From Phoronis australis (Eukaryota; Phoronida; Phoronidae), in contig NMRA01000639.1 in assembly GCA_002633005.1 (NCBI GenBank), positions 77,609 through 141,608 on the forward strand: DNA of 64,000 nucleotides, in the 5' to 3' direction. The notes under the pieces are model-generated. The model made no database searches. It worked only from the letters and a program-made list of their open reading frames with translations, and had not been told where the DNA came from. Shown here one piece after another: positions 31,991 through 42,841 of this stretch; within the stretch, counting starts at the first letter, position 1, and each line of letters opens with the position of its first letter. The position numbers and the translations under genes were made by a program.

Positions 31991-34900
31991 CTGTAAAATT
32001 CAAAGCATCATGATTTAAGACATAAATCCATTTTTCATGCACAGAGAGATTGCTTAGGAGGTATTAATAATAATCAATAACATATAAAAGTTAGTTCTGG
32101 GGCAACAAATGACAGATTAGATTGTGACAATTCTGCACAAAAATAATTATTACTCTTTTTCACTTTTCTATGCCCAGTTTTCAAAATATTGTTCCATGGT
32201 AACCATGAAAACGGAAAAGCATTACTTACTTTAGTGTAACATATCTCTCAAGAAAATAATGAAAAAATATAATATCACCTTTCGGTCAAATTACGTCATA
32301 AGCTGGTGAGACTTTGATGCACAATAGACGACAAGGTAAACAAATGCATGTTTGACAAATATGTACAACAACATATGTCCTCAAGTGTAACACTGCACAA
32401 AATGTTGTGACGCTGCACACAATGTTGTAACGCTGCACACAATGTTGTAACGCTGCACACAATTTGTAAGGCTTCACACAATGTTGTAACACTGCACACA
32501 ATGTTGTAAGACTGCACACAATGTTGTAACACTGCACACAATGTTGTAAGACTGCACACAATGTTGTAACGCTGCACACATTGTTGTAACGCTGCACACA
32601 ATGCTGTAACGCTGCACACAATGCTGTAACGCTGCACACAATGTTGTAAAACTTCCAACAATGTTGTAACACTTCCCACAATGTTGAAACACTGTACACA
32701 ATGTTGTAGCACTGTACACAATGTTGTAACACTGCACACAATGTTGTAACACCGTACACAATGTTGTAACGCTAAACACAATGTTGTAACGATGGACACA
32801 ATGTTGTAACGCTGCAAACAATGTTGTAACGCTGTACACAATGTTGTAACGCTGCACACAATGTTGTAACGCTGCACACAATGTTGTAAAACTTTCCACA
32901 ATTTTGTAACACTTCCCACAATGTTGTAGCACTGTACACAATGTTGTAGCACTGCACACAATGTTGTAACGCTGCACAGTGTTGTAACGCTGCACACAAT
33001 GTTGAAACATTGCACACAGTGTTGTAACGCTGCACACAGTGTTGTAACGCTGCACACAATGTTGAAACGTTTAACACAGTGTTGTAACGCTGCACACAAT
33101 GTTGTAACGCTGCACACAGTGTTGTAACGCTGCACACAATGTTGTAACGCTGCACACAGTGTTGTAACGCTGCACACAATGCTGTAACACTTCCCACAAT
33201 GTTGTAACACTTCCCACAATGCTGTAACACTGCACACAATGCAGTAACACTGCACACATTGCTGTAACACTGCACACAATGCAGTAACACTGCACAAAAT
33301 GCTGTAACACTGCACACAATGCTGTAACACTGCACACAATGTTGTAACACATTACACATTATTGCAGGTGATCTGGTATTTTTTCTTTTACCATGACCAC
33401 AAAACAAAACTTTCACTATTGTCATCCATGCCATATAAAATCTGAATGTGATAATATGGGGATTTTATTTCATAAGAACAAAAGCACTTTTGATAGTGAT
33501 AATACATTCTTCCTGTCTACACATAAAGTAATGGTGAGATTGTTTAATTCACACAATAATGCAGATATGCAGAAATGCAGAAACAACAATAAGAATTTCC
33601 TGCAATATCGTGATCAGAAAATTTAGTGACAAAAATAAATAAATTACATATGTGTGAAAGCCAGGAGTTGGCAGTCAACATAAAACACAAAACATTAAGC
33701 TGAAAATTTCTGGCAAGGAGAATTCATTTGAGTTCTAATGCCCAGTTGGCTAAGAGCACTAAAATCACTTTGCCTAAAATTTCAACTCTGGTTTTAATAG
33801 ATTTCATAACACAGTGTGATTTTATACAAAACAAGCACGCTAGAACTTTTGGTCGTGGCTATACACAATGGAATTACACATAGGAAAAACACAGAATAGG
33901 ATCCCACTAAACTGGTCGGTGGAAAATATCATTCATTATTTTACTTTTAAAATGTGTGCATTTTCAACAGGGATGAGAAAAGATAGTAGAATGAGATACA
34001 TCCACACTGACTGTTGTTGAAAAATTTACTTGATGCGCCCACAGACAAAGTTGCTAGTGCAGCAACTCACGGTCTCAATTCTCAAAAAAATTGTTCATGC
34101 ATGTATACAATCTCATCAGGTAAAACAATTTTAACTTCCTGGTTCCAATGACCCTCTCAGAATGAGAATACAGGGTGTCCAAAAATGTTCACAAAAACAT
34201 ATCAAGAGTGCTCAGAAATCATGGTTTTACTGGGAACTAGTGGCCATTTTCTTTATCCTTGAAGCAATTAAATTGTGTTACACATGCAGGAGTTGCCACA
34301 ATTGACTAATTAATGAGGAAAAAATCTTTAATTTTATTGCCACCAAACGCAGCCAGCTCTGGTTGTTTCAGTCCAGATATCAAAGGATTTTTCAACACGA
34401 TGCGCCAAAGCAAAAGAAATGTTTCTATGAAACTTGTGCTTGATTTGATCATAGGACGCAGTACTCGAGAGAGAAGTGTTCATTATAGATGCTGCGACTC
34501 GTATTGGAATCTGGCCCGTATTGGAATGACATCATCATTCCAATACGGGAAGTAGTGACATTATGGCAGGCCTACGTGTAACATGCGAAAGTTGTAAGAG
34601 TGCGCTGTGCAGAGCTTGCATCTCAACTGGAGAAAATGTCTGTGCCTTGAAAGCTGACGCATACCACAGGCACCTTTAAGTAGCCCTCTACAATTATAAT
34701 ATAATATTATAATATTGTAGAGGGCTACTTGAACTAAAGGTGCCTGTGCGCATACGATAGCTTCACAACTTAAGCACTGTAGAATGCCCATTTCTCTCTA
34801 AAACCGGTAAATAATTTAGTTTACTCAAGGAAGAGTGTAGTTTTTAGGAAGAGTGTAGTTTTTAATGACACTAATCTAAATGATTCTGTGACTTTTTGTG

Positions 34901-37051
34901 TCAGATTTTATTTGGTCATTTTTTTTACCCATGCACCCACATCGGCGCAAAGCTAAGGTCAGGAGTTCTGTATAAAACAAAAATCTCAATATCTTCAAAA
35001 CTGCAACTTACAAGGATGATGTATTCCAATCAGTCGGTTAGTTGTAAAAACTGCGACACGGGTTTTATTTCTTGATGTAGTCTGCGAACAATGCTCGTTC
35101 TTCACTTATCTCTCTTGTCGTTGTCGAACAGTTTTCTGATCTCCATCACCGAAGAACATTGCTGCGCCACCTCCCGGCACTGCAATACAATTTTTAATTT
35201 CGCCGCTTTGGAAGTCAATATTGAATTCCCATCTGAAATGACTTGGGGTCCAAAACATTACCGGTACCATACTAATCCAAACTTGAATTTTTACCAAATG
35301 AGCCGGCAACTCAGACACTGCTGAATGCGCCATTAGCCGGGCGGGATCACGGCGTGTCGGGCCCGACCATGACGGCGGCCCATGCAGTCACATGCGGGGC
35401 TTCTCAAAAGTTCAGTTTTGCTGGTTTTGATGTTGTTTTTCAGTGGCGGATCTAGGATATCACAAGGGGGGAGCCAACATTTTGTCCGGCTGCAAGCATT
35501 TGCGCAAAGTGAACCATGATTGTAGATGCGCATAGCACCGAATGGGGAGAGTTTCTGAGTGATTCACTAAGGCTTCGATTAAAATTCACATCTTACCAGC
35601 AGCTTCTGTTTTTTCATCGTCAGTCAGGTTCCATTTTCTTTAAAAAATGAAGTAAATTTTCTTCATTGCACAGTGGAGCAGACGACGGAAAAGTTGTAGT
35701 AGTGCGCAGCGCCACTGCCGGTCGCCTGGGATATCGCGGGAGAGCCTATACTTAGCCATAGTTCCGTTACGAATGCGCCGTGTTCTGAATTTGACACTTG
35801 AAATTGGATTTGAGCCCCCCCGCAACACTAAAACTGCACACATTTAAATCTTTTTTCATACGTATAATTTTAATTACCGGGGTTAATTAATAAACTCAAC
35901 ATTTCCCTACGCTCTTACTGTTGTTTTATTTTTTGCGGCAGCCAAGGGGGGGGGGGCCGGGCCCCCTCCCTAAATCCGCCTATGTTGTTGGTAACATAAA
36001 TATAATCATATCCCAATGCTATTAGACCGACTTCATGAGAGTAAGAGACCTAATTGGCGATTCGTTTTTTCGCACGATAAAATGGCAAGGAGAACTGCGC
36101 AGTTTTAAAAAAGAACGGGCCTGTGACCTGACAGACGGAAGACCCCGGCGGCCCCACTAATTGAGGTAACAAGAATACACGTGCTGTAAACATCCCCCGA
36201 GGATAAGGACCGATTTGGAAAAAGCTTTTAAATTTCACCAACGTCACGTACAAAGCCAGCTGGGCCAGTTTTAGCCATATTCCAGTGACTAGGGCGGAGC
36301 TTCAAGTTGTCTTCACTTTTTAGTGATAATAGAGCCGTGACCCCGACCCCCGGCCTGCCGGTGTCAAGGTCACAATACTGTGAACCGGGTAATTATTGTT
36401 TCTCAGTTATCAGATCATATCTGAAAGGAAGGCTTAGTGAAAGCATTCAAGCTCTAGTTTTCCATTTTCTTTTTGGGACATGGTGACCGAATACCATAAA
36501 TTATGAATAGAGGACTGAATAAAAATAAGACTGTGTGGGTTATTTTCAAAACTGGTCGGCGGAGTCATGAATAGCGGGATTTTGTCAACAAAAAGCCCAA
36601 GACTTGAGATATTCATTGGAGAGTAGTATCTCACGATTAAAGGCGGGGAAATGTTCACAACATATACAACAGAATTAGGAAAAACGACACATGAACAAAA
36701 AAAATCACACCCACAATTTGTAATTGAACATGAATGATGTTGGAACTGTTAAAAGTATTTTTTGTTTTTTTTTTAAACCGGCACTACAATGATCATCCGA
36801 GTCAGCAGATCGAAAAGTACCTCGTAATAATTTGACATAATATATTCTGCCCACACTACAGCGACACACGTCGGACAATTATATTTTCTCGTGCACTGAG
36901 CTTGGTGTGAACAGAAATATATGTCCCACACGTAGAATATACCCCAGTCTGTGGGTAGACCTAAACACTCACCTACAGTTACAGCACGATACACCAAAGC
37001 TTTCTGAAAATCCCGCCGACGCGTTTCAACTGCTTGTTGAATCTGTCTCAT
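30144..37051 (-). CDS. C2H2 zinc-finger protein, 11 fingers (two-exon model)
   Basis: Probable DNA-binding transcription regulator of the nucleus. Last exon 30144-31990; proposed first coding exon 36973-37051; together 641 residues. The N-terminal ~320 residues are acidic and low in motifs, with three SUMO consensus sites: IKQE (152-155), VKQE (189-192) and VKKE (223-226). Eleven fingers follow without a break (about 327-631), joined partly by TGERPF/GEKPF-type linkers. The fourth has a lengthened finger, the ninth is shortened, and the last ends in Cys instead of His. No KRAB, SCAN, BTB or ZAD domain is seen. The large exon is certain. The joining of the two exons is inferred from matching phase 1 and good splice sites, and further small exons between them cannot be excluded. 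Confidence 0.85.
32385..33364. repeat. Minisatellite, 20-bp unit, ~49 copies
   Basis: Unit close to CGCTGCACACAATGTTGTAA. Variant units (ACTTCCCAC, ACTGTACAC) recur about 240 bp apart (for example 32641 and 32881), a 12-unit higher-order period. The unit has no stop codon on the minus strand, so three long overlapping frames stay open and read as a 20-residue periodic peptide. These are by-products and not evidence of a gene. It lies in the proposed first intron of the zinc-finger gene. Confidence 0.97.
34515..34549. repeat. Perfect 15-bp hairpin
   Basis: CCCGTATTGGAATGA, a 5-bp loop, then its exact reverse complement. A third partial copy, GTATTGGAAT, lies just upstream at 34501. Confidence 0.9.
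34665..34748. repeat. Long inverted repeat with AT-rich centre
   Basis: Arms 'CACAGGCACCTTTAAGTAGC' then CCTCTACAATTATAAT, and the reverse complement. The right arm carries an extra 5 nt. The centre is a TA/AT palindrome. About 38 bp would pair. Probably a small foldback element. Confidence 0.85.
35441..35984. mobile_element. Non-autonomous DNA transposon, 'GGCGGATCTAGG' family, copy 1
   Basis: Left end CAGTGGCGGATCTAGGATAT plus CACAAGGGGGG; right end CCCCTCCCTAAATCCGCCTATG, an imperfect inverted repeat of the left. Same ends as the copies at 53199-53486 and 55577-55914, with a related fragment near 1690. No transposase frame. The superfamily is not assigned. Confidence 0.7.
36973..37051 (-). 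CDS. Proposed first coding exon of the zinc-finger gene
   Basis: ATG at 37051 opens [26 protein letters not shown], ending in G before a strong donor gtgagtg, phase 1. This phase fits the zinc-finger exon acceptor exactly and no other gene on this strand is near. The link is inferred from phase and position only. Confidence 0.45.
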
Positions 37052-38729
37052 GTATGCAAATGTCTAAACTAATGGTGTGGTAACGTATTCAGCAGTCGGA
37101 TGCCATTTCTTTTTGTACTTCCGGTTAAAGTGGCAAAGAACGCGAAAAACAGACTAAATTACATTATTCAAAGTGGTTGCCTGCCACTGAAGCAGAAGTC
37201 AAACTGTTTGCCAGGTATTTTCACTATTTATTCGTAAACATTTTGAACTTCTGTTGATGTCAAAGCATTTTCAAATTTCTATAAAAGTGATCTGACAACT
37301 GCTCGTTACTTCGACGATTTAAGCCTTTAGTCGCCTTATTTGATATGACAAGACATAGACGTACCACGTTTCCCATGGAAAATGTGGCCTTTGACTTTTG
37401 AAGTAAACTAAACAATGGCGATTTCAAGCAACAGCCAGTCCAATTTCTTTGAGCGCATGTGCGCATATTAGAGAATTTGAAAACTGTATTGGGATGAAAT
37501 GAGGTTATATTTCGTCTGTGTTTCAAAAATAATTAGTCTGATGATCTTTCTAGAAGTTCTCGCAATATTCAATGTGAATGCTGTCACCCTCACGTTAGCA
37601 GATTCGCCACAATTAAGGTGTCTTTACGAGTTTTCGTGTTCCATGCCTCTTTAATAGTTCGGTATCCATCTCTTACATAATTCGCTGTCGATGAAGTTGC
37701 TGCCTTGTTTTTCCATTAGACGGTGCGTTGTCTGAAAATGTTCTTGTTATGGCAGAATTTTCCAGTGCTCGAGTCAAAGGGAGGGGATAACTCTGCCCCG
37801 ACAATGCCTATGGCAAAGCCAATTTCTTAACAAAAGGAGCTTTTCGATTAAATTATCTACAAAAAATATCCACTTTAAGGTGCAGGAACGCGACAAACTG
37901 CGGTCAGAGTCTTCCCAATTTATGCGACCTTCCGCTCGAAACACTTGAAGCAGTGCGGACGCTTCTCTCAGGCCCAGCCCCAAATGACATTCAACTTTTC
38001 AATGGAAATCCGATAAGCTTTCAATAGGGTCACGGCAGAATAAAGTACATGAGAGGCCGCTAGTTGCATGAAATAGTCCAAATCAGCCGACACAATTTGT
38101 TCGACGGGTTTGTGTCTTTGTTATCTTAAAAATGTTATGTTCTCTATTGTTTTATCTTTGTATTGAGCTCCTCTTTCAGCAATGACACTTTCTTATGTTA
38201 CATCTGAAAACTCAGCACTTATTTCGACGAAAACAAACAGGGCGTTGTGTGAAAATCATCTCTCTATTTATTTCAATAATATTGTGTACCAAAGCTAAAA
38301 ACTAACTTCGTTACGAAGATAACAGCATTATAAATCAGTGCTTGCGCTTGTCCGGCACAAAAGTTAAGGCAACATTGAGTCGCTCACATTTGGGAAAGTG
38401 AAGTAACCTGGCAGAGGTCTCTTGCTACTATGACGAGACAACTATTTTGTTCTATCGAAATAGACATCTTTATTCATTGAATTCATTACCGTCTCACTTC
38501 TTACTCAGGTCTACTTGTACTTATTTACTTAGCCTTCTTGTGGTGCCCACCTAAGGCCTCCACAAGAAAATGTCAGTTTTGCCGTCAGTTCTGTTTGTGT
38601 GAGCTTGTTTGTATGCATAATGCCAGATGAGGCCATGGGGACGCATTTAGTCAAGCCCCTCTTAGTCTTGCTCTGCTTTTAAGCCCTCTGTTGTCCATTT
38701 CATTGCCACAAGATGTGTAACCAGAGTAT
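37052..38729. other. Intergenic DNA, nothing recognised
   Basis: Upstream of the proposed zinc-finger first exon, so it probably holds that gene's promoter. A CTTCCGG ETS-like site occurs about 70 bp above the ATG. No coding-like frame or repeat stands out. Confidence 0.4.
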
Positions 38730-39923
38730 TAAAGGCGAAGGCAACCTTTTTTCATGTCATTTTTAGCAAAAATAAGGTTCGTTGATTATCCCAGACATAT
38801 TTTTCACTTATTTACTGCTTTTCGTAATTTAATTAATTACTCGTCGTCTACTCCGGAAGTGACGTTTTGGGAGGCAAGAATTTCGCGCCAATTTCTTTTC
38901 ATATAGTCTGACTGTGAGAGCAGTTGATTCAGTCATTGTTCTACCTCGGTTGTGATAAGTTCGGTCGTCGTTTGCTTTTGCTTACGAGTCAGTCATTATC
39001 GTCTCCCGTAAAGAGGCAGAACTGTCCACTTGCCCGAGTGTCCCGCGACACACTCCCACTGGAGGGTGATCTGAGCACCCAAACTGCTTGCATCCCGCCG
39101 TGTGACTCCCTCGCCACACACCTGACACCTTCTAAATAGCTCCAATACAAGTCCACAATAAACTTATCAAACTTAGGCTCACTGATCTGTTCATTGGATG
39201 ACGAAATGTCCTCTTCACTGGGTGTCGAACTGGGCCTGTATTCATTCCCACTACTCAACATCGCTGCAGGGCTGCTTACAGGCTCTGGGCTAGAGACAAC
39301 GGCACAGGGCGAATCACTGCTAGTTCCCGTAATTGCACGCAATGGGGTACGTTCGGAGGCCAGGGTGACAGTATATGAAGTGCCTCCAGTCACTGTATAG
39401 TGGCCACAGCTCGCGAGGCTTCTCGCTTCAAAAACGCACTTCTCGGGGTTGGCGACGGGGCACTGCCGGGAATCAACAGCGACGGTATGGTACCCTTCTT
39501 TAGGCGTTGTTTCGCAGGGACCTTCATCAGCGTTGCGTTCTTCACATGAACGAGCTAGCCAAGTACGCTACGGCGAAGTGTGTCATCCTTCGGAAAGCGA
39601 CGCAAGGTACCCAAAGCGCGTACGAGACGATAATGAGTACATCCCGGCACGCAGCAACAGCGTGGCATGTTGGCTGACAAACGACGACCGAATTTATCAC
39701 AACCGAGGTTGAGCAGTGACTGACTCGACAGCTCTCATAGCCAGACTATAATGAAAAGAAATTGGCGCAAAACTATTGCCTCCCAAAACGTCACTTCCGG
39801 AGTAGAGGACGAGAAATTAATCAAATTACGAAAAGCTGTAATTAAGTGAAAAATGCGTCTGGGATAATCAACGAACCTTATTTTTGCTAAAAGTGACATG
39901 AAAAAGGTTGCCTTCGCCTTTAA
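38730..39923. mobile_element. Kolobok-like DNA transposon remnant with ~240-bp inverted repeats
   Basis: Flanked by TTAA on both sides (38730-38733 and 39920-39923). The ends are AGGCGAAGGCAACCTTTTT and its reverse complement. The inverted repeats run about 38734-38974 and 39678-39919, roughly 90% alike by eye. On the minus strand, immediately inside the right repeat, an ATG at 39668 opens a THAP-type zinc finger (see separate entry). A TTAA target together with a THAP-bearing transposase is characteristic of the Kolobok superfamily. The element is too short for a full transposase and is non-autonomous. Confidence 0.8.
39440..39668 (-). pseudogene. Decayed THAP domain of a transposase
   Basis: From the ATG at 39668 the frame reads MPRCCCVPGCTHY.. 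and RFPKDDTLRR, the start of a C2CH THAP zinc finger (M-P-x-C-C-V-x-G-C, then RFPKD). It stops soon after. In another frame downstream, LKKGTIPSLL matches the usual THAP end 'LKxGAVPSIF'. At least one frameshift and one stop break the domain. It belongs to the transposon at 38730-39923 and is not a host gene. Confidence 0.65.
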
Positions 39924-41866
39924 GAGGTCTATGTGTGTAACCTATAGACCCGCCATCACAATTAACGGTGAGACACATCCTTGATTTTACTGAAACAAGT
40001 CGCTTACATGATACATCGATAGAAACATGCAGAGACTGGTTATTCAACTATCTGTTTCAGCTTTATAGTGAGGGACACACACAACTAATAAGCCCCACTC
40101 CGTCATAGCCACAGGGGCCCATCGCGGTGTAATTTAGGTCGGAAGTTCGGATTGGGAGCGGGTGAAAATTGTTATCGGTAGTACCACCAGGTGTCAGTGA
40201 CAGAATCATGACAACTGGGGGAGCGGGGAAGTAAGACTACCAGGGACTTCAGAATTCTTATAACCGTATAAGGGCCACAAGAAGCCTCCAGTAGCGTGCA
40301 GAAGGGGGTGGGGGCGACGTCGCGACGGCCCCGGGCCATCCACATTAGGGGGCATCCCGGCGATCAAACTTTTAGAAATTGTGACTGATTCAGTTGCAGC
40401 TAAATAAAGGTTTCTATTTCATGCTTCGTATTTTTTAGTTTTCTTACTGGGAGCCATGGATTTGAATAGAGAGAGGTATATCCATTAAAAAAATCGTCCC
40501 GCCGGGCATCACTGAGCGGCTACTGGCTTGGGACAAATGTGCCCCTCAGTGTTGGTCTACATGCGCACACATCTGCTGTTCCAAAGTGCATACAGTTGAA
40601 AGATAAAAGGAATGTTTAAGTTGTTAAAAGATAAAACATTTTCGATGTATTTTAGTCTCGAAGCGATAGTAACTTACGCAACCAACAGTATACAGGTGCA
40701 AAGCCAAGTGATATAGCTTGGTTGTTCTTTCCAATTTGCATCAGGTTTCGAAAGATTAGGTCCATGCGTATGAATATGTGCGAAACACAAAAACAAAAAA
40801 TGCATTATTTTGTCTACAAATGCGTATGCCCACTAAGTGCGGGAGTGGATACCTTACATTTCTGACTCAAACCGCAAACCACCCTTTGGAAAGACGTATT
40901 CATAGGAGCTGAAACCTGGATGAATAGTAAATGCATTTTGTACCTAATCATAACCCAAAATGCGTAAATAGAATACTAACTAATCAATGGGGGTGCCCTG
41001 TACCGCAGGCCTACTGATAACGACATGATGACTGTTGTGGTACTATAAGTGAGTCATTTCAAAATTATTACCTTATCAAATTTCTGTCAGGTAGAGTACA
41101 TGCAACTAGCTGAGACCATTTTGGTAGCGGTAAGTGTCACCGGACGTAAAACTGCCAAAGATCGCGGTTGTATTGGAACTTTTTAAAGTGCTTAAAACCA
41201 CCAATTTCATATCACAAGCACGAAAATCAACCCCACCAGTAGACCAGTTGCCACATTAGAACACCAGCAAACACTATCTGGCGATATTCGAGGTACCGCC
41301 GGGATTGACTGAAAACCAACAATCGTGCCGCAGTGAACACCCGGCGGATGACCCATGACAGACAAATCGTCTTCTGGAAAAGGTTCACCGGTGACGGTAA
41401 ATTTCTGTCAGTACACATCTCTTACTACAGTAAGGTCGTACTTGAATTAGTTGGCCTCACTGAAAAGCGTCTGCAACTGCTCAGCGCAACTATACAACGC
41501 GTGTCGAAAGCATATGTAGATGTACTTTTGTGAAAACAACGAAGTCCTTGTCGTTTACCAGGAAACAGCTAGTTTGACCTACCTGTTGTCAACAGCGGAT
41601 GTCAAAATTTTTAATCGTTTATTCGGGATGTTGTCTATCAAGTAGAGGCCGAGCCTGGAGAGATTGATTACTTGGGTTATTTTTGGATTATAGACATATC
41701 AGGAGTTGAAGGCACCTTAAGCTTGACACCGTGTAGGAGCACGGACCAATCGTTTTCCCTGAACGTGTCTAAGTAGTCCATCCCGTCCGAGCATAAAGTA
41801 TTACCGGCAGGGTAAGAATATCAGTTTCTCCATTAAACTTCGTAGTATGAACGCTAAGCTCCGAAA
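39924..41866. other. Intergenic DNA upstream of the otopetrin gene
   Basis: No coding-like frame. Presumably contains the otopetrin promoter; no TATA box is clear near the start codon. Confidence 0.4.
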
Positions 41867-42841
41867 ATGGTCGATAGAGTAGAAAGATGGATTGAAAATG
41901 GAACGTATGTCGACGACCACGAACGTGGATCGGGAAGAGGATTTTTCGCGCGTCTCGTGTCGAGAATTATCGAACACGATGGGCGAGAGACCAGTTTGTT
42001 GCTGTCCTTGAGCATTGTTTGCTTTGCTCTAGCGCTGATGATTAGCGAACAAATAACAATCGACTCCAAGTTTTTTGTTAGCCCAGCATGCGCCTTGTTA
42101 ATGCTGGTAGTTTTGCAAATCATCTGCATCGTCTTCATGTGCTACGCCATTCGAATGAAGACCATAGACTCCACTTTTGTGACTTTTAACAACCAATACG
42201 GCAGTGAAACGAAACTAACAAAAATCAAGTCGTTCGGAGGCTTGTGGGTTTTTGGCGCTGGTGGAATTATTTTAGACATGTTGTCGTTTACAAACGCAGT
42301 GGCTTCATACGGCGACAAAGACGACTGGGGTGCTTGCAGAGTGCATTTGATCTCTCAAATGCTATTCCATATCGTGAAATTAGCCTTCTTTGCTGTTCAA
42401 ATTCATTTTCTGCAACTTTTCTATCACGCCACGTTCACTAACCTTCGCTCTACGAGGTATATGGTGTATATAATAATGAGTGTCAACGCCTTGGTCTGGA
42501 TGTCCTGCTTTCAGCAACAAGTGCAGCAAATAAAAAGTCACTATCCATCTAGTTTGGACTTCGTAGAAAATGACCATCATCAGGATGACAGTCAAGTGTA
42601 CAACTGTAGTCTTGCCGATAGCAACTGGACGCAGATCATCGGTTCACCCGGCATCTACCTCTATCCGTTTACGATGGAATATTCATTCATTGCTATTGGC
42701 CTATTGTTTCACATACTAGAGAATCTTATGGGGATTGACAAAAAGAGAGAACAAGAAGATTTGGAATGCACGAGAGAGCTTGCTTCGATACCTCCACCTT
42801 TGTATGATTCTGTCAAAAGCGTAGTGTCGGAAACCAGTAAC
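41867..42841 (+). CDS. OTOP: Otopetrin exon 1: N-terminal six-helix half
   Basis: 325 codons ending ...VSETSN before gtaagt. Read through the donor, the frame would run 30 more codons to a stop at 42931, so intron retention would give a half-length protein. Two NXS/T sites (NCS, NWT) lie in the loop before the sixth helix. Confidence 0.93.

Larger units (their letters stand above)
33365..36972. other. Proposed intron of the zinc-finger gene, no exon recognised
   Basis: Non-coding DNA holding two hairpins (34515-34549 and 34665-34748) and a transposon-like element (35441-35984). The sequence between is AT-rich with no codon-like open frame. Confidence 0.5.

Noticed and set aside
32286-33434. 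Long minus-strand open frames (up to 347 codons) with Cys-rich repeats
   Set aside because: They follow from a stop-free 20-bp minisatellite; all three frames are equally open and no splice or start context supports them.
38924-39712. Host genes from the 70-134-codon frames on both strands
   Set aside because: All lie inside the inverted-repeat transposon and represent decayed element sequence.
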